From: Gordionus sp. m RMFG-2023
Lineage: Eukaryota > Nematomorpha > Gordioida > Chordodea > Parachordodidae
Direction: 5' to 3'
DNA: 64,000 bases
Assembly (NCBI RefSeq): GCF_954871325.1
Contig: NC_088779.1
Span: 30,564,729-30,628,728 of the forward strand
The stretch's first letter is position 1; each line of letters opens with the position of its first letter. Of the stretch, positions 13,001 to 22,905 are shown in pieces. The notes under the pieces are model-generated. The model did no database searches. It had not been told where the DNA came from and saw only the letters and a list, made by a program, of their open reading frames with translations. Both the position numbers and the translations under genes were made by a program.

Positions 13001-16000
13001 GATATCGTACATTAACAATAAGATACGAGTGTGCAAAAATTTAATGATCCTGCTTCACTAACACGCAACCTGAGGTTAATAAAAAAAAATTGATTACGGA
13101 TATATTTTACGATGATCATTTATTATAAGCTGCTGCCTCACATATTATTTCAACTCTCTCTTGATATAATAATAATTTTAAAAATTGTTTTATATATATA
13201 TTTTTTTTAAAGACAAAAAGAGATATGGAAAAAGCGACATATACAGGTAGTTATGATAGATCAAAGAGAAGACGATCTCCGACACCTATATGCTGGTTTT
13301 GCAAAGGATCACATTATGTTTCAAAATGTCATTCTCTTCCTTTGGCATCATGGAATCAAAAGAACAAAAAAAATTATTAGAAAAAAAGACGGCACTCCTT
13401 TTCTGGGTTCGTCTTCTGACGTATTAAATTATTTATTAAAAAATATGCATATCTAAATAAATTATTTTTAAAATTTATATAAATATTAATTTTGATCTAT
13501 ATATATGTATTACATGTCGAAATTTATAAATAAAAAATTGTCTTTCACTATATCGTGTAATATATATGATATGCATTAGTTATCATATAATGCTTAAGTT
13601 TCAGTGGATACTAAGGTTTTAGGCGAACCAGGAGTTTTGGCAAACCTCTTCATATCAGTTTTAAAATTAAATAAGACTAGAAGATATTTAAATTTTGATC
13701 ATAGTAATAGCTATTATTATAAGTAAGCAATCTAATAAGGCGATAAATATGGTTTGTAAACAATTTAGTTTTCATAGTTTGCCCTTCAGTTTTTCTTCTT
13801 CCATCTGAACATTCTTCTCTTGTTCTTAATTGCTTTTCTCATCGCCGATTCTGTGATTAGGGGGTATCAGTCATTGAGAATATGAAGCTGAGGTAATTGG
13901 ATTTTATTATATTGATGGCTAATCTTTGGCGTAGGTAGTAACCCTCGTTGGGATCTTCGGTCCTAGTAGAGATCCGTTTCCCCAGCTCTTTAAAGAAGGC
14001 CAGGGCATGAGAACCGAACGACGTTAGAGTCGTGGCGATTAGTGGTAGGAATGTGTAATTGGCCGGAAGCGATGGCGAATACTTAGCGAGTTTATTCGTC
14101 TCGGCGTCTACTAGAGCATCTCTATTTATATTGGAAGGGGCAAGGGGATCGATGCATGAGAAATCCCAGGTTAGGAATTCCCCTCTCTTCCAAGGGATCA
14201 TGGTAGAGCCATCGGGACGCTTACCATCAGAATTGTAGAGTCCAGTAGGTTCGAGGGTTGATGGGATACCGGCAGATTTTAGGGCCCTGGCAATAGTATC
14301 ATTGCATTTTGAATGTCTAATGAATCTGCCTCTACAGTGCTTGCAGTGTAAAGAGTGACGGCCTTTGGAGTTGACCGGCGTTTGACAAAGGATGCAGTGA
14401 TAGGGTGTTACCATATCACAATTAAGTCTTAGACCGATGGCGTGACGTAGCTCATCATTGCTTAGGAGCTGGTCAAGGTTTCGCGATGGAAAAGCTTCGA
14501 GAAATTCATACCCGCTGTCTGCGGAAATGGAGAAGAGTAGAGAATGGTCCTCGGGTTGGCTCCTCGATTTAAGGTATGCAACGGAGTTGCCAACTAGAGG
14601 CTTATCCCATTTTTTAAATAATGTTTTGATCTAATTCAAAAGATTTTTTAAATATGACAGAAATTTTAATTTTTTTCTTTTATTATTAATCTATAAAAAT
14701 TATTTGTACATAAATTAAATTTTATTGCAAAATTTAACCACCTTTTTATAATTTGGAGAAAATTTTGTTATTTATTTTATCATTATCAGTCAAATTTAGA
14801 GGTAAGTAGCAATGTTAAATAAATGGACATAGATGAAATATATGTCATTCTATGAGCTTAAATCTGACTTGAGTAACATTTTCGTCATCAAAACTTTATC
14901 ATTGGTTTCTTTGAGTTTTTTTTTAAGAGATGGTTAAACTTTGCAATAAAATTTAATATGTATACAAATAAATATATAAATTGATTAAAAATTACAAATT
15001 CTGTAATGTAAAAAAATCTTTTAAATTTGATAAATCAAGGTTTTTATTTAAAAAAAATTCTAAATCATTAATTGTCACGCAACATAATTTATTGTCTATA
15101 GATGCTTAATAATAATAGCTATTACTATGATCAAAATTTTAAATCTTATAGTCTTGTTTAATTTAAAAATGAGATGAAGGGGGTTTGCCCAACCACTGGT
15201 TTACCTAGCCCCAGACTCCTTTTGAAATCTTACCATTTACAACTAATAATATATATTATATATATATACATTTACAAGATATAGTAAGACATTTTTTTAT
15301 CTATAAATTTTGACATGTAATCTTGATTCCGTGGAGCTAAAGGAAGGGAGGGCCAATTTGGCACAAAATGTGATCCGTTACAAAACCAACATTCAGGTGT
15401 CGGAAATCGTCTTCTCTTTGATCTATCATAGCTATTTGTATATGTCGCTTTTCCATTGTCTTTAAAAAATATATATATATATATAACAATTTTAAAATTA
15501 TTATTATATCAAGGAGAACTTGAATAATTTGCGAGGCAGCAGCTTAAATAATCATAAAATAATATCGTAATCAATCGAAATTTTTTTTATTACTTTGCCA
15601 GTCATAGCGCAATTTTCGTCGACGCGTAGTTTACGCATACCCACAAACATTTCCGTTTTTTTTTAAAAAAAATTATAGGTATTATGATACATTTAAATAA
15701 ACATATGATTTTTAAAACGGTGTAGGTAATAAATGAAGTTTGTTAGGGAGTAATTTTTGCATATACTTATAGCTAATTGGTTGGGGCATTTGCACCGAAT
15801 ATAAGGGTTTTTATTTCGATAAAAGAAGAGAGAGAAAAAAACATATGGATCCATAACCTAATATTATTTATATATTTTTTCAAAAACCTGACCAATGAAA
15901 TTCCCTAAAAAATTTAAAGCTCGGCCAGGGTTGGCGCTTAAACTTTCGAATAACTGGCATGTCTTTTTTTAAAAAAATTAACCAAGAAAATACTTGGGGT

Positions 16001-16595
16001 CTAACTCGCGTCCCATCTTTTTCTTTAGGCCGGAAACACATGTTTTTTTTTAAATAAACCAATAAAAATCCCTCGTGGGGGAGATTATTAAAATCTTACC
16101 AATTTAGAGGCGCGTCTATATTCCTTGAGTATATCGTTCATGACAAATCCGAATAAATCATCCTTATCTTCCTTGTTGTTCTCACCTTTTTGGGTCAGAC
16201 CGGCTGAAAATAACTGTAAAAAAAATTGAGTTGTGCCATTATAGTAATTCCCTTAGGATTTATAGGATGTGAGAGATATTAAGTTGGATATATTTATATA
16301 TATTTTAAAAAATGGTGGAATATATGGTTCCACTGGCAGAATTCGAATATTCAAATTTATTATCACCTGTTTTTACAAATTATCTCTTTTAAAAAAAACA
16401 ATCTATCAAAATACGTCCAATAATATAACACTCTCCTTTTAACCTAAATCACTATATCCATCCACTCATAAAATAAACATATTATTTTTTTAAATTTTAC
16501 CAGGCAAAAATAGTGCATATGGATGCCATCTTTGATGATCAATTGATCGAAATCTTGATTATGGAAAGATTGTTGACAAAATATGCACAAACCAT
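6513..16595 (-). CDS. PHF7: PHF7/G2E3-type triple PHD-finger protein, seven exons (5' end not found)
   Basis: Exons in transcript order: 16595-16501, 16213-16100, 11643-11519, 9685-9244, 7810-7707, 7622-7506, 7011-6513. Every junction has GT and AG, and the phases match, giving 498 residues without an initiator. The protein holds an extended PHD module (CIFC; HMHYFCL; LFSAGLTQKG; CCWCKKLGASMGC; CRKTYHFPC; SSYCPTHRP), a basic then acidic linker, a second atypical PHD/RING-like module (CLICMEEM; CCIKAFFHRECIQ; FQCPACC) and a third (CICPDG; LTLCESCGG; HLACSGLE; WFCQDC). This order matches PHF7 and the N-terminal half of G2E3, which act in chromatin reading or ubiquitin ligation in the nucleus. 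The tail is Ser/Asp-rich and there is no HECT domain, so PHF7 fits better than G2E3. The first coding exon must lie above 16595 and supply one base of the first codon. Introns total about 8.6 kb and carry repeats. Confidence 0.88.
7506..7622 (-). CDS. PHF7: PHF7-like exon F: start of third PHD
   Basis: Acceptor AATTCAG, donor GTAAAA. It encodes DASWELEENAF, then CSAFYCICPDGRNY. This segment is highly conserved between PHF7 and G2E3. It is flanked by phase-2 introns on both sides. Confidence 0.88.
7707..7810 (-). CDS. PHF7: PHF7-like exon E: end of second zinc module
   Basis: Acceptor TTTTTAG, donor GTTTTA. It encodes the FQCPACCNKETF zinc ligands and ends MGIYIPE plus two bases, continuing into DASWELEENA as in the family. 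Confidence 0.87.
7811..9243. other. Intron D-E of the PHF7-like gene
   Basis: This is noncoding intron sequence. It contains a tRNA-like relic (8281-8345), a C homopolymer at about 8218, and near 8750-8830 a stretch resembling one arm of the small inverted-repeat element at 32714-32922. Confidence 0.5.
8281..8345 (-). repeat. tRNA-derived SINE head
   Basis: On the minus strand it reads an A-box-like TGGCCTACTCGGT and, further on, a B box GGTTCGAATC at tRNA spacing. There is no matching acceptor stem, so this is a SINE relic rather than a working tRNA gene. Confidence 0.5.
9244..9685 (-). CDS. PHF7: PHF7-like exon D: linker and start of second zinc module
   Basis: This 442-nt exon completes the extended PHD (SYCPTHRP). 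It then encodes a basic stretch (KKRRPRR; YRKKRK), an acidic and Asn-rich stretch, and the first ligands of the second module (CLICMEEM, CCIKAFFHREC). The donor is GTATAG. The acceptor is a CAG with a poor pyrimidine tract; it is the only one that avoids a stop immediately upstream and keeps the phase. Confidence 0.88.
9686..11518. other. Intron C-D of the PHF7-like gene
   Basis: Apart from the tandem duplication, the intron holds a GC-rich unassigned stretch near 10720-10840 and a G homopolymer at about 10999. No exon fitting the gene's phase is needed here. Confidence 0.5.
10103..10425. repeat. Tandem duplication, two units of about 169 bp
   Basis: Two adjacent copies start ACGGGAGGGACG at 10111 and 10280. 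They share CACTAAAATTAGG, CAGATCGTGTC, CTCCGGTCCTAATCGGGGTG and CAACGAGTTCA, and end near GAAAAGACG. The sequence is GC-richer than its surroundings. It lies inside intron C-D of the PHF7-like gene. It does not encode an evident protein. Confidence 0.8.
11519..11643 (-). CDS. PHF7: PHF7-like exon C: extended PHD, second half
   Basis: Acceptor ATTTAG, donor GTAAAA. It encodes KCCWCKKLGASMGC, CRKTYHFPC and a phenylalanine-rich end that joins SSYCPTHRP in the next exon. It ends after two bases of a serine codon. Confidence 0.9.
12077..12188 (-). CDS. Orphan exon-like segment, unknown protein
   Basis: A strong polypyrimidine tract and AG precede a frame reading FPLNNPDEKGFILGSQ, then LDPFTLPYSTSKLEF, up to a GTTAAG donor. 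Codon use looks coding, and the frame is the only open one. Its start and end phases do not fit between exons B and C of the host gene. It could be an exon of a nested gene, a relic of an inserted gene, or chance. I do not recognise the protein. Confidence 0.25.
13077..13740 (+). repeat. CCHC-knuckle repeat, left copy of an inverted pair
   Basis: It contains a 51-codon frame (13225-13380) with a basic stretch SKRRRSPTP followed by a canonical CCHC zinc knuckle, CWFCKGSHYVSKC. It matches, in reverse orientation, 15095-15595 over both the frame and several hundred bases of flank. Knuckles of this kind occur in Gag-like and other nucleic-acid-binding proteins. The parent element was not identified, so I treat it as a fossil of unknown family. 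Confidence 0.6.
13857..14630 (-). mobile_element. LINE fragment: C-terminal domain of a reverse transcriptase polyprotein
   Basis: An open minus-strand frame of 257 codons begins WDKPLVGNSVAYL after a few residues. It continues with LLSNDELRHAIGLRL and a CILCQTPV...H...C knuckle, then RHSKCND, EPTGLYNSDGKRPDG and WDFSCID. I recognise this arrangement from the region downstream of the RT in non-LTR retrotransposons of invertebrates. The KRPDG...WD pair resembles a restriction-like (PD-(D/E)XK) endonuclease core. The RT itself is absent, and homology stops sharply at 14630, as in a truncated insertion. It lies antisense to nothing, in the same direction as its host gene, inside its intron. Confidence 0.65.
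15095..15595 (-). repeat. CCHC-knuckle repeat, right copy of an inverted pair
   Basis: This is the inverted counterpart of 13077-13740. It shares the basic stretch, the CWFC knuckle start, the long AT flank and the motif ATAGCTATTATTAT at the far end. It is more degraded than the left copy. Together the two arms enclose the LINE fragment. Confidence 0.55.
16100..16213 (-). CDS. PHF7: PHF7-like exon B: extended PHD, middle
   Basis: Acceptor TTTTACAG, donor GTAAGA. The 38 whole codons run from LFSAGLTQKGE through FGFVMNDILKE to RRASKL, the family's segment between the two zinc-binding halves. Both boundaries are phase 0. Confidence 0.88.
16501..16595 (-). CDS. PHF7: PHF7-like exon A: start of the extended PHD module
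   Basis: The acceptor is ATCTCAG and the donor GTAAAA. The exon reads DGLCIFCQQSF (first D if the previous exon ends in G) and ends HMHYFCL, giving the first CxxC zinc pair and the conserved HYFCL. Length 95 nt; it begins at the second base of a codon and ends on a codon boundary. Confidence 0.85.
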
Positions 16596-16788
16596 CTGAG
16601 ATATTTTTATTTTTAAAAAATTGCTTATTTTTAATATATGCGTTAAAAAGTCCTTCATTAGCCCGAGAATTAGGTTAATTCCAATATCCGTTTTTTAACT
16701 AAAATCAATTTTTTTTTCTCATAATTATGATCGTTTTCGGTGACATGGGTACCGTTTGCGCGGCTCGAACAGGACCGGCTTTTTTTTG

Positions 16789-17075
16789 TTAAAAAAGAAT
16801 CTTAGGGTCCATATTTATTTTTGATAGCTAATAATAGCGATTTTCGGACCGACTGGCCCGGGTATATTTAAAAAATGAAAAAAGGCCCAGGTAGGACAGG
16901 GGTGTGATGGTCTCTCATGTCTATTTACGTATTTTTTTAAAAAGAATCTTCGGATCCATAATTATTTTATTTATAGCTAATAATCTGGACCGGGTATATT
17001 TTATATAAAAAAAAATACGGCCAGAGACGGACCGGGGTTTGATGGTCACCCATATCTTATTTACGTATTTTTAAA
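16789..17075. repeat. Tandem duplication, unit about 148 bp
   Basis: Both units run from TTAAAAAAGAATCTT through GATAGCTAATAAT, GACCGGGTATAT and GTGTGATGGTC to TATTTACGTATTTTT. The GC-rich tracts resemble the subterminal sequence of the hAT elements in this window. Confidence 0.65.
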
Positions 17076-17129
17076 AAAAATTAATCCGAAAATAAAATCA
17101 TAGTCCGATTATTATGATTATTATTCGAA

Positions 17130-17450
17130 TTTCTATCTCTCCGAAAAATTACAAAAAAGGAGTGGAGATGGAATAGTCTAATGCTCAAGCGACGAAAATA
17201 AAAAAATGAATAGTTGTGTCGGGATCTAAATCGATCTTTCGCCGGGTTTCTCCCATTGGATTGATAGAATTATAAATTTAAATTCATTTTAAAAAAAATA
17301 AGAATCGTTCAAAGATTGATGATCTCTTTTAAAGAGATTTTGATCAAATTTTATACCTAAAATTCCGAATCTTTTTATTAAAGGCCACGTCCAAAATAAT
17401 TCGAATATTTGGAAAAGTTTTGCAACTTACAAAAGTTTAAAAATTTTTTT
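17130..17450. repeat. Dispersed direct repeat, copy 1
   Basis: It shares GGAGATGGAA, AAAGAGATTTTG, AAAGG-CA-GTCCAAAA and AAAGTTTTGCAACTT in order with 19030-19370. The two copies are in the same orientation and clearly diverged. Element type unknown. Confidence 0.55.
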
Positions 17451-18742
17451 AAAATAAATATCCTTATGTCATTATTTATGAAATTTTTAAAAATTTTTAT
17501 ATTTCGGATGGGATGTACCTATACCACTTGTTGGAGGCCGATCCGATCCGATAATCCGGATATTGAATTGATACCGGTTGGATACTATCCGATACCATAA
17601 TCTTAATTTTGTGTTCTGTATAAAGATTCAAATGGGTTTTTTATTTTTAATATGTACCTTTTTTTTATTAGCAAAACTTTTTATTTCAATTCAATCGCAA
17701 TTGTGAAAATTTATATAAAAATATTTTTATCAATAAAATCACCTATTCGTAATGAGTAATAAAATTAATCTATTATATTTACACAATTATGCAAATAAAA
17801 ATATATTATGAAATTTTGAAATAAATATTCAAAATTAAATACATCAAAGATTTATTATTTAGAGAAAAAAAAATTTCCAATTAATCGAACAGCATCAGTA
17901 TAAGATAACTTAAATATGTCAGTTGAATCTATATTGCTGATGTTGATGGAATTTCTTTGATATCCATATTTTTTTTAAAATTATTATATAGATTTAATTC
18001 TTTTACCTAGGTTGGAAGAATTAATTTTCTCACGGGAATTACTGGATTTATTAGTAGATTAAAATCCAATATGGCTGATTATCTAATGCTATCATATGGT
18101 TGATAAGTAAGCAAGCGATATAGCTTAGGGTCTTGAATGTTCCCAAATTTCCTGTTTATTTATCAGAACCTGCAATGTTTTCATTTTAATTTCATTCTTA
18201 TTCCATTTTTTTTATATAAAAATTTTTTTTCAGTCAATAAAATTGCGCATGCGTCGTTACTATTTTTCTCGACGCGCTTCCTCAAGTTTGTCATATGTCT
18301 TCCGAGATTTTCCTTCTCTTGAGATCCATGTTACATTTTGTGCCAAATTAGAGATTGGCGAATCCGATTCTGAATAATCCCAAATAAATGAATGAGGAAT
18401 CCATCAATATTTTATTAATTTAATACTGGAAAAACTAACGTAAATGCGGTGAAATAAAACAATATATTTTGTTTATTAATGTAAAATTTTTTTTTATTTA
18501 TTTATAAATCATTATACGTAAACAATAATTCCAAAAAACTTTTTGTAAACAGTTATTAATTAATTTAATTTACTGTTTATTAAAATATAAATAGACTAAA
18601 AATGGATTTCATACGCCATTTTTTTTATCGGATACGGACAATTTTATAATATTGACCGGTAACCGATATTTTAAAATCGATGAATGATCGGCCAGAACTG
18701 ACCCGATAAAAAATATCGATACATCCCTATCTGTAGTAAAAG

Positions 18743-18935
18743 TAGAGATCTGCATCGGGTTGGACCTTGGAATTTTTTTTAAATATATCAAAATTTCTCA
18801 ATTTTATATATTAAATTTTTTATGTAAAATAAAAATATTTGATTTTATTTATTGACACTATATTTAAATAAATTTGGGCCGGACCGGGTCGGTAAATTTT
18901 TAAAAATGAAAAATTAGGCCCGATGCAGATCACTA
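18743..18935. mobile_element. Nonautonomous hAT element (MITE) with 8-bp TSD
   Basis: The left end TAGAGATCTGCATCGGG and right end CCCGATGCAGATCACTA are inverted repeats with one mismatch. The 8 bases on each side are identical (AGTAAAAG at 18735-18742 and 18936-18943), the target-duplication length of hAT elements. The interior is AT-rich with a GGGCCGGACCGGG tract. It is 193 bp with no coding capacity. Confidence 0.9.
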
Positions 18936-19029
18936 AGTAAAAGTATTAATATACAAGGCTTTATGCTTATCGTATTGAAAATGATTAGAAACATTAATTT
19001 GTTATTTATTTTTTAATTTCTCTCTTCCC

Positions 19030-19370
19030 GTAAAATTACGGAAAAAAAGCGGAGATGGAACAATCTTCTCGGGCGACGGAAATATAAGAAAGAAAGAAAA
19101 AAAGAACGTTGTATCGGGATACCTCCCGTGCCCATTATTATATCTTTTTTGCAACACTCTTATTGGTAGAATCTTAAATTATTAATTAATATCTAATTTC
19201 CGGTTCCAAAATTAAAAAAAATAAATATCCTTCAAAGTTTATGATCTTTTAAAAGAGATTTTGGTCAAAATTTACCTTCAAATTCTGAATTTTTATTTAT
19301 AAAGGACATGTCCAAAAAAAATAGTTTTCGAAAAATTGGGAAAAAAGTTTTGCAACTTTCTAAAGTTTGA
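19030..19370. repeat. Dispersed direct repeat, copy 2
   Basis: This is the partner of 17130-17450, collinear with many indels. No coding potential seen. Confidence 0.55.
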
Positions 19371-20769
19371 AAATATTCATATATTTAGGGATCATTTCAT
19401 CTTTTTCGATAAAGTTTCGAAAGTTTGCGAATCTAATTTTTTAAAAAATATTTTGTTTTGGACACAGCCTAGGTAAATCTTGCGCGATTTTTATGCATTA
19501 AAAAAAAATCTTTCATGATTTAAATCATAAATTTTTTGATTTTTTTTTTTAAAAATCTTCATCGAAGTTTTTTTTCTCAAAATTTTGGGCGAAAAAAAAT
19601 CTTGATTTTTTTCAAATATTGATTTAAATCATCTTGATGATTTTTTTTTGTGTTTTAATTGTAAACACCTATTTTTTTATTTAATTTCTCTTCCTTAGCA
19701 AAAGATTTTTTTTTTTAACAAATTTGAATTTAAAGAAATAAAACGAAATCGATCAAGAAACGGTCGAGCCGACCGGATTTAAATAAATAACCGGGGCTTA
19801 GCGGATCTCGTATCCGGTATAACCTAGGGGACGTAAAATAATTATTTTTTTTTAAACTTATAAAAGACAAAGGAAAAAAAACTGTTTGTAAGGGAAAAAA
19901 CTAGAATACTTATATTAAATTTTTATTAAACCCAAAAATTTAACAAAAAGATCGTCAAATTTGTTGTCGCAAAAATCGCTCTTACGGCTAACTCCGTATT
20001 TTACCCTGAAAAAAACCCGAAGATTTTTCTTCTCATAAATGGCACAAAGGTTTGGACACCTATTAGCGGATATCTCGAGGTTTAGGCGATATTTTCTTTG
20101 GCTAAAAATATAGTTAGCTATTTTTTAAAAAACCGCCCCAAAAATGGAAAAGCGATTTTGCGTCGCTATGCCCTTATTATATTTAAGGATGAATAGTGAA
20201 AAAGAAAAAAAAATTGTAATAAATTATATTTTCTTATAAAGAATTGATAGTTATATTTAAAAAAACAGGAAAAAAAACTGTTTTTTTCATCCCCAAAAAA
20301 ACGGCCTTTTTATCCCCCAGGTAAATATGTCTAAAAAAATTATTAATATTATTTTTACTTTTTGGCAGATCGGACAATTTATCGATAGTGTGAACAATAA
20401 CTTTGTTTTTCTATTATTATACAAAATATATATATATTGAACAAATATGTCTACAAGATAACTTACAAACAAATCTTAATATAAAAATTACAAGCTTGCT
20501 ATGCTAAATTTGCAGATAATCTTGAAATTTTAAATATCGTTTGTTTGCTATTTTGCCAATATGGAATATGGGTAATTCTAGTGTCGATTTTTAAAAGCGG
20601 CTTACTCAATATGTTATCCAGAAATCTATAATGCAAGCCTAGAGATTTTGCTCATTAGAAGGCACATAGGATTGAACTTCTATTGACGAAATCTCGACGC
20701 TTATACAATATTTTCATGGATATAATGTTAAGCTAGCCGTTTTAACAATAATAGGTAATTCCATGGCAT

Positions 20770-22905
20770 ATCGACCAGTGATTTCAGCCGACGAACTCAA
20801 AAATGAAGCTTGCCATTTTTAGTTATTTTATGTTGTAAATGGTAAATTTTAGGCCAGCTCAACCTGATATAAAAATATACGCCTTCAAAAATCGAAAATC
20901 CGTAATTCATTGAATCTTGTTGTTTTTTTTTAAAAAAATACTTTAATGTATCATTTTTTTAGCCCCTTAAAATTTTTTACATTAGAAAATATCGAAAAAA
21001 AATTCTTAAAAATCATTCTAAGTGTTTTAGTATTTCCGGTAAAAATAAAAAAAAATTGATATTTGTTAGGAAGATATATGGGGGGGGGGGGGTGTTGATA
21101 TTTTCCCAAAAATGTTTATTAGCTCTTTATATTAACTATTTAACAAAAAAATATTATCGGTAGCCATTTTTGTTATTTTTTTTTAAATTTTATTCGAATT
21201 TTTTTATTATTTATACAAATAAAAAAAGGTAAAATAGATGGCGTTATATTCAAAAATTATAAAAAAATAAGTATTCGATTGGTTATTTAAATTTTAAAAA
21301 ATCGATTAATTATAACCAATGGATGTCCATGGAGCAATAATTAAAAAAGCAGTCCATACGGATACAGTTATTAGGAAAATTTGTAGGTACGTCGATCTAC
21401 TAACGATATTATTTGATTTAATGGGTAACCATATCTTTGCCTCAATTGTGGGATAAAAGAAGGATGGTAGTGGGTCCATGAGGATGTAAAAAGCTTTTTT
21501 AGTACTATGGCTAACCACCGAAAATCGTCATAAACACATGTTACGAATCCTTCAATATAGGCAAAAAAGACAAATTATCGGCATGTGAGATATTGTTAAT
21601 TTGAAAAGTCCTATTCGTTAATTTGAAAAGTCCTATTCATATGAATATATTTTTGATTTTAGTTTATTACTTAAACTCAAATGAAATACAGCATATGTTT
21701 TCCGAGATCCTGAAATGGGACAAGCAAGCAAAATGGAATCTTTCAAGTAGTTTAAACTCTTTCCAAATTGTATTATTCGTTGGTTATATAATGTAAAATT
21801 TACTGATGTTTTGTTTTGCAAACTGATAAAAAAAAATCAACTGGTATTAAAATGTGCCCAGAACTGGCGCGCTGAAGGCTTGATGGTGCCGCTAATCTTT
21901 TTAATGTTCCGCCAAGGCCGTCACGTGGACCTTTCCCATAAGATGTAGCTGAAAAATGCCATTCAGATCTGCCGTATAACTGATTAACGATAACACAGAT
22001 TTATAAAATTTCAGCTGATCCGTAAGAGCAGTATTGACTTTTTTTCTGAATTGATTAGTCAAAAAAAATAAACGATAGTAGATCCACAAGAAGTGAAAAG
22101 AATATATCTACAAATTATGGCCTCAGAGGAATTACTATAAATGAGCACAACGGAATATGATAAAAATAAGAGATATTTCATAATAAGCTTGAATATAAAA
22201 TTTTAAAATATGTTAATTTTATAATATAGCGTCCTAATAAGCATATCTGTATGGGCTGCTTCTTTACTTATTGGTCCAGGACATCTATCACATTGGTTAT
22301 ACTCAATCGATTTTTAAAAAAATTTAATAACCAATATAATATATATTTCTATTAAAAAATATTATATTTTATAATAATTTTTTAATATAACGCCATCTAC
22401 ATTACCATTTTTTATTAAATAATAAAAATTTTAACTGTCGAGATTTTTTATTAAATAGTTTAATATAAAGGTAATAAAACATTTTTAGAGAATATCAAAC
22501 CCACCCAAAAATCCCTTCCTAACAATGTTAAGTTAAAAATTTTTACCGGAAATAAGAAAACATTTGGAAAATTTTAAAATTTTTTTTTCGATATTTTCCA
22601 ATGTAAAATTTTAAGGACTACAAAATGATATGATATATAATTCGAAACTCTATCTTAAGTATTTTTATAAAATCACGCATTTGGCGAAGTAAGACGCGCG
22701 AATTACGACTTTGAAGGCGTAATATCTTTGGATCTGGATGAGCTAGCACTCTAAAATTATGAATTTACCAAAATATCTAAAAAAATGTAGATAACAATCC
22801 CGCCAAATACCGTTAATTTTAAAAATGGTGGCCCGAAAATTTCGTTTTTTTTGGTCGATTCGACGTGAAATGACCCATGTAGGATCGGATCCTGGGGCAG
22901 ATATT
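20770..22905. mobile_element. Large palindromic element with long inverted arms
   Basis: The left arm (about 20770-21350) matches the reverse complement of the right arm (about 22240-22905). Anchors are TACGCCTTCAAA against TTTGAAGGCGTA, the TTTTACATTRGAAAATATCG block, the GATGGCGTTATATT block and TTCCGGTAAAAAT. The arms differ by many substitutions and indels. The central 0.9 kb contains short open frames on the minus strand (21821-21633, 22089-21901) that I do not recognise. It is probably an old foldback-type or long-TIR DNA transposon. Confidence 0.65.

Larger units (their letters stand above)
11644..16099. other. Intron B-C of the PHF7-like gene (4.5 kb), repeat-loaded
   Basis: Exons B and C join perfectly in phase 0 across this interval. 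It contains an exon-like segment (12077-12188), a GC-rich hAT-type relic near 12680-12800, the left and right CCHC-repeat arms (13077-13740, 15095-15595) and a LINE fragment between the arms. Confidence 0.6.
16596..20769. other. Repeat-rich noncoding stretch upstream of the PHF7-like exons
   Basis: The first exon and promoter of the PHF7-like gene should lie here or beyond, but I could not pick them out. The stretch holds a tandem duplication (16789-17075), a dispersed direct repeat (17130-17450 and 19030-19370), a small hAT element (18743-18935) and a fragment of the TGTTGTTAAA repeat family at 20570-20720. Confidence 0.45.

Noticed and set aside
21633-22089. Short minus-strand frames in the centre of the palindromic element as a transposase
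   Set aside because: They show no DDE or zinc-finger motif that I can recognise, so no protein was called.
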